Assembly (NCBI GenBank): GCA_902773215.1
Contig: CACYDQ010000489.1
Coordinates: 1-8,524, forward strand
Origin: an uncultured Spirochaetaceae bacterium
GTDB lineage: Bacteria > Spirochaetota > Spirochaetia > Treponematales > Treponemataceae
Reading direction: 5' to 3'
DNA length: 8,524 nt
Shown here piece by piece: positions 5,615 through 8,524 of the stretch. Under the pieces are notes generated by a model that was not told the DNA's origin, made no database searches, and worked only from the letters and a program-made list of their open reading frames with translations. The position numbers and the translations under genes were made by a program. The stretch's first letter is position 1, and the number at the start of each line of letters is the position of its first letter.

Positions 5615-8395
5615 ATGAAAAAAATTATTGGTATTTCCTTTCTTCTGAGCGCCGCACTCTCCGTCCTTGTGTACTCCGTAGAGGTCAAGGACGGTTATTT
5701 GTATGGCGATATCTCCATTGCCTATAACAATGAGCTGCCGTCCGGGCTTTTTGCAAAGTCCAGCAACTACCTGCCCGGCGATACCATACGCGTCTCCAAT
5801 CCGTTCACCGGGGAGGAGATAAGCGTACTGAACCTGGGCAGCCTCGATGAAGGCAGCGATTCCGTCCTGATGCTGACGACCGAGGCAGCGAACAAACTTG
5901 GCATAGACTTCAAGGACCCCCTCTACGTGCGTGTCAGCCCGAGGACAAACGACTTTGACGAGATTGCCTCCGGAAGCGCCATGCTGACCCATAACAAGAA
6001 CGCCCCCGTAACCGGGACCCCGCCCGTCCAGGAGCCCGTGAAGACGGCGGAAGCAGCTCCCGCGCCGGAAGCCGGGAAACCTGCCCCGGCGGAGGAAGCA
6101 GTTAAGGAACCCGCCAAGACGGAGGTTGCCAAGGAGCCGGAACTCCCGCCCGCCGAAAAACAACCCGTCCCAGAGCCTGAGATTGCCTCTGTTCCCAAGG
6201 AGGAACCGGTTGCGGACCTCTCCCCGTTGACTGAGGAGCCCCCCGTCGCCAAAGAAGAACAGGCCAAAATCCCAAGCGTCCCCGAGAAGAAAGAGGAGCC
6301 CGTCGCCGAAAAGAAAAGCGAGCCTGCCGAGGAGACCGCCGTACAGAAGCCGAAGAAAGGCAGTCCCAAAGTTGCAAAGAAGCAGAAGGAAGAAAAAGTA
6401 TATGAGGAGCAGGTTCCTGTATCCCCTTCCCCCGTGGCAGACATTGCAAAGCCGGTACCGGAGGAGAAAACTATAGAGCTGCCGGTCGCGGCTCCGGCAC
6501 TTGCATCCGTTCCTGAAGAGCTTTCGAACCATGACGAGCAGCAGCCCGCCGGCGTGCTCGAGGAACCCGTTGCCATCGCCCCTGTTCCCGCAGAGACGGT
6601 TCCGAAAGAGGAAGCTCCCGCCGAGATGCAGGAGCTTCCCGTCTTCCTTCCCAAGATTGCATCAGACAGTTCCGCAGGAGCAAATGAGAACATCGAAGAG
6701 ATTGGTATACTGAACACCCCCGTGGAGATTTCCGCGGCAAGAGATGCAATACCCGAAATAACAGAAGAGAGCGCACTCCTTGCCTCCAACGGCCTCAAGG
6801 AAGTTCCGTCCGCGACGCTTCCCGTCGAGGAGTACACTGTCGGAAAGCCAAAGATTGCCCCGTCAGCTGATACGGCCGTCTACGAATATCCCCAGACGCT
6901 CCCCTCCTCCAAGATTAAGGAAGAGAAAAAAGAAGAGCTCAAAGAAACGCCCGTCTCCTTCAAAGGCGCAGAGCCCGTCGTCAGCGAGGATTCTGTGTCC
7001 GAGTTTGTCCCTGCCCCTGTTTCCTTCGCAGGTGCCGAACCTGTCGTCAATGAAGAGCCCGAGGACGAAGCCGTTCCGGAACCTGTCGCATTCAGGGGCG
7101 CAGAACCCGTCGTCAGAGAAGAGACTGTAACCGATATCATCCCCGAACCAGTCTCCCTGGCAGGTGCAGAACCCGTCGTCGACGAGGAACGTGTAGCCGA
7201 TATCATCCCCGAACCAGTTTCCTTGGCAGGTGCAGAGCCTGTCGTCAGCGAAGAGCCTATAGACGAAGCAGTTCCGGAGCTTGTCTCCTTCAAAGGAGCT
7301 GAGCCCGTCGTCAGCGAGCAGCCTGTAGCCGAAGCCAGCCCGGAAACAGCTTCCATAAACGAAGAGGAGCCTGTCGTCGAGGAGCTCCCGGTTATCAACG
7401 CGATTCCTGTCGCCCAGTCCGCATCTGCCCCCCAGTCTCCGACCGGCGAACTTGAGTCCTCCGAGCCCGTCTCCGTCCCTCCCCTGTCTGCCGTAGAGAC
7501 AGCCTACAAGGGGCCTTCCGTCCGCGGGGAGCCGACCGACACAAAGAAGGCAGAGACTCCTAAGAAAGAGAAAAAAGCCGAATCTCCCGCAAAAGAGAAG
7601 GATTCCGCTTCCTCGAAGTCTGTACCTGTAAAGAAAGAGAAACAGGCTGTCGCAAAGACCGAAGCTCCGGCGAAGAAGGAGGCCAAAGAAAAAACGGCTC
7701 CGGCAAAAGCTCCGGTTCAAGAGACAAAGAAGGATGATGAGGATTCTGACCTGATTTATACCCAGAAGGACGAGCTCATGCTGGTCCCTGGTGACGGTGA
7801 GCACCGCACTTACAGCGGAGAGTCCAAACCTGCGGCTTCCCCGGCCAAGACCGAAAAAACGGCTGCCCCGGACGACGATTCCGACATCATCGTGAACAAA
7901 CAGGACGTATTCACGCTCAGCCCGACCGATTCCGTTGGCCCTGACGGGCAGGCAGGCGACGGGCAGAAAATGTATACGCCCCAGAAGGCTGCGCCCAAAA
8001 AAGAAGAGCCTAAAACTTCCAGGCCCACTGACAAGAGCTCCGTGCCTGCGAACCAGACTCCCAAAACCGCGGATTCCGCTCCAAAGACAGCTCCTGCCAG
8101 CAAGGCAGAACCTGCGCCCAAGACGGCCCCTGCCAGCAGTTCCAGCAAGGCTGCCATCCGCGAGCAGGATCTGAAGGCCGGCAACTACGTGCAGTTCGCA
8201 ACCTGCACGACTGATGCGGAGGCAGAGAAGATTATCAGCAAGCACAAGAAGTACCCGATTATAAAGGTCCTCTTCGAAAAGAGGGAAGGCTACAAGCTCT
8301 TGGTCGGGCCGCTCGGCGATGACGAGAAGGGAGCAGTCCTTGCCCGCTTCAAGGCTTTCGGATACAGCGACGCATACCTTCGGAAAGTGAAATGA
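5615..8395 (+). CDS. Exported RlpA-like double-psi beta-barrel protein with long repeat linker and C-terminal SPOR domain
   Basis: 926-residue predicted envelope protein. A signal peptide covers about 1-21 (MKKIIGISFLLSAALSVL); there is no lipobox, unlike typical RlpA lipoproteins. Residues about 40-108 resemble the RlpA double-psi beta-barrel: LPGDTIRVSNPFTGEE (53-68) corresponds to RlpA's TLP.G..vRVtNl.NG, and TTEAANKLGI (88-97) followed by YVRVS to DLS.aAA.kLG and VrV. The catalytic His and acidic residues of RlpA lytic transglycosylases, normally just before the LP motif, are not seen. Residues about 130-855 form a low-complexity linker: a Pro/Glu/Val/Ala part, seven 22-residue repeats (449-602), a Lys-rich block (about 643-705), and two copies of a short DSD[LI]I motif. 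The SPOR domain (857-926) starts NYVQFATC. RlpA of many Gram-negatives has the same barrel-linker-SPOR order but is about 300-400 residues. Domain calls come from motif recognition; SPOR is firmer than the barrel. Confidence 0.8.
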   Translation: MKKIIGISFLLSAALSVLVYSVEVKDGYLYGDISIAYNNELPSGLFAKSSNYLPGDTIRVSNPFTGEEISVLNLGSLDEGSDSVLMLTTEAANKLGIDFKDPLYVRVSPRTNDFDEIASGSAMLTHNKNAPVTGTPPVQEPVKTAEAAPAPEAGKPAPAEEAVKEPAKTEVAKEPELPPAEKQPVPEPEIASVPKEEPVADLSPLTEEPPVAKEEQAKIPSVPEKKEEPVAEKKSEPAEETAVQKPKKGSPKVAKKQKEEKVYEEQVPVSPSPVADIAKPVPEEKTIELPVAAPALASVPEELSNHDEQQPAGVLEEPVAIAPVPAETVPKEEAPAEMQELPVFLPKIASDSSAGANENIEEIGILNTPVEISAARDAIPEITEESALLASNGLKEVPSATLPVEEYTVGKPKIAPSADTAVYEYPQTLPSSKIKEEKKEELKETPVSFKGAEPVVSEDSVSEFVPAPVSFAGAEPVVNEEPEDEAVPEPVAFRGAEPVVREETVTDIIPEPVSLAGAEPVVDEERVADIIPEPVSLAGAEPVVSEEPIDEAVPELVSFKGAEPVVSEQPVAEASPETASINEEEPVVEELPVINAIPVAQSASAPQSPTGELESSEPVSVPPLSAVETAYKGPSVRGEPTDTKKAETPKKEKKAESPAKEKDSASSKSVPVKKEKQAVAKTEAPAKKEAKEKTAPAKAPVQETKKDDEDSDLIYTQKDELMLVPGDGEHRTYSGESKPAASPAKTEKTAAPDDDSDIIVNKQDVFTLSPTDSVGPDGQAGDGQKMYTPQKAAPKKEEPKTSRPTDKSSVPANQTPKTADSAPKTAPASKAEPAPKTAPASSSSKAAIREQDLKAGNYVQFATCTTDAEAEKIISKHKKYPIIKVLFEKREGYKLLVGPLGDDEKGAVLARFKAFGYSDAYLRKVK
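6959..7420 (+). repeat. Seven tandem 66-bp units encoding 22-residue repeats
   Basis: Units start at 6959, 7025, 7091, 7157, 7223, 7289 and 7355, each exactly 66 bases and in frame, encoding residues 449-602. Units 1-6 begin [FL]xGAEPVV, continue with an acidic stretch, and end near PEPVS; unit 7 is degenerate (INEEEPVV). Bases 7133-7180 and 7199-7246 differ at only 4 of 48 positions, all silent, showing recent duplication or gene conversion. The copy number is probably variable between strains. Confidence 0.93.
7736..7924 (+). repeat. Two diverged copies of an 18-residue acidic motif in the linker
   Basis: Residues 708-725 (7736-7789) and 753-770 (7871-7924) share the pattern D-x-D-S-D-[LI]-I, four residues, then D-x-x-x-L-x-P. 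Copy 1 reads DEDSDLIYTQKDELMLVP and copy 2 DDDSDIIVNKQDVFTLSP. Unlike the surrounding low-complexity linker, these contain hydrophobic residues in fixed places, so they may be short binding motifs for a partner protein. The alignment was made by eye. Confidence 0.65.
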
Positions 8396-8410
8396 AATAG
8401 GAACGCAGAA

Positions 8411-8450
8411 AAAAGAGCCCCGCCATTCAGTCTGAACGGCGGGGCTTTTT
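8411..8450 (+). terminator. Rho-independent terminator, probably bidirectional
   Basis: A perfect 9-bp GC-rich stem, AGCCCCGCC (8416-8424) with GGCGGGGCT (8438-8446), has an inner TTCA/TGAA pairing in the loop and is followed by a T-run (8446-8450). On the minus strand the stem is followed by CTCTTTTTT, so it also fits as the terminator of the tmRNA gene converging from the right. It starts 15 bases after the RlpA-like stop codon. Confidence 0.92.
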
Positions 8451-8452
8451 GT

Positions 8453-8524
8453 TGGAAGTGGGGAGGGTCGAACTCCCGTCCAAATAAGTTAACCAGATGC
8501 CTCTACAGGTTTATTGAAGCGAGG
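8453..8524 (-). ncRNA. ssrA: tmRNA, 3' end (5' part beyond the window)
   Basis: Rescues stalled ribosomes by trans-translation with SmpB. Read on the minus strand, the segment contains CTGTAGAGGC, then GTTAACTTATTTGGAC, then a T-arm with stem GGGAG, loop TTCGACC and stem CTCCC, and finally the acceptor 3' strand CACTTCC with discriminator A at 8453. The TTTGGAC lead-in to the T-arm is characteristic of bacterial tmRNA rather than of a tRNA variable region. The terminal CCA appears not to be encoded, because ACA follows the discriminator, so it would be added enzymatically. The terminator lies immediately downstream. The tag-peptide region and 5' acceptor strand (expected to start like GGAAGTG or with G-U variants) lie outside the window. 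A tRNA remains a less likely alternative. Confidence 0.85.

Noticed and set aside
5579..6532. 317-codon Gly/Leu/Phe-rich open frame on the minus strand, membrane-protein-like
   Set aside because: Complement of the Pro/Glu/Lys codons in the linker naturally yields such residues; it also overlaps the end of the 175-aa gene and has no start signals.
6959..7420. Regularly spaced repeats considered as a CRISPR array
   Set aside because: Units are contiguous 66-bp in-frame coding repeats without unique spacers, inside a long intact gene.
6863..8245. 460-codon open frame on the minus strand opposite the RlpA-like gene
   Set aside because: Its repeats merely mirror the 66-bp repeats of the sense gene. 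The sense frame has a signal peptide, SPOR domain, ribosome binding site and terminator.

Overview
The window looks like a piece of a GC-rich, diderm bacterial chromosome. A Treponema-like spirochaete is my best guess. This is inference from the style of the proteins (SPOR-domain envelope proteins with very long Pro/Glu/Lys linkers, an NSG-type cytidylate kinase, a short RecQ) and no single marker proves it. Nothing suggests a plasmid, prophage or insertion sequence: all genes are tightly packed, and no transposase, integrase or CRISPR array is seen.

Left part (1-3302), all on the minus strand: recQ, aroB, then cmk, which runs off the left edge. recQ (a short RecQ helicase with zinc-binding domain but no HRDC domain) and aroB (3-dehydroquinate synthase) are separated by only 4 bases and are probably one transcript. 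cmk (cytidylate kinase) follows after 58 bases and has its own convincing promoter. That promoter places the predicted transcript start only about 4 bases before the ATG, so the message may be leaderless.

Right part (3381-8450), all on the plus strand: a strong promoter drives a four-gene cell-envelope cluster that ends in a strong intrinsic terminator. The genes are (1) a LapA-like two-helix membrane protein with a charged coiled-coil tail, (2) an exported TPR-like protein with a C-terminal SPOR domain, (3) an exported 175-aa protein of unknown function, and (4) a 926-aa exported protein. The last has an RlpA-like double-psi beta-barrel at the N-terminus, a linker of about 700 residues with seven tandem 22-residue repeats, and a C-terminal SPOR domain. 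SPOR domains bind glycan strands stripped of stem peptides, as found at division sites, so the cluster probably acts on or senses septal peptidoglycan. The RlpA-like domain lacks the catalytic histidine, so it may be a binding or scaffold protein.

Right edge (8453-8524): the 3' end of tmRNA (ssrA) lies on the minus strand, facing the envelope cluster. The two transcription units share one hairpin that can terminate in both directions.

The part most worth following up is the two-SPOR-protein envelope cluster, especially the repeat-bearing, apparently non-catalytic RlpA-like protein and its unidentified 175-aa partner.
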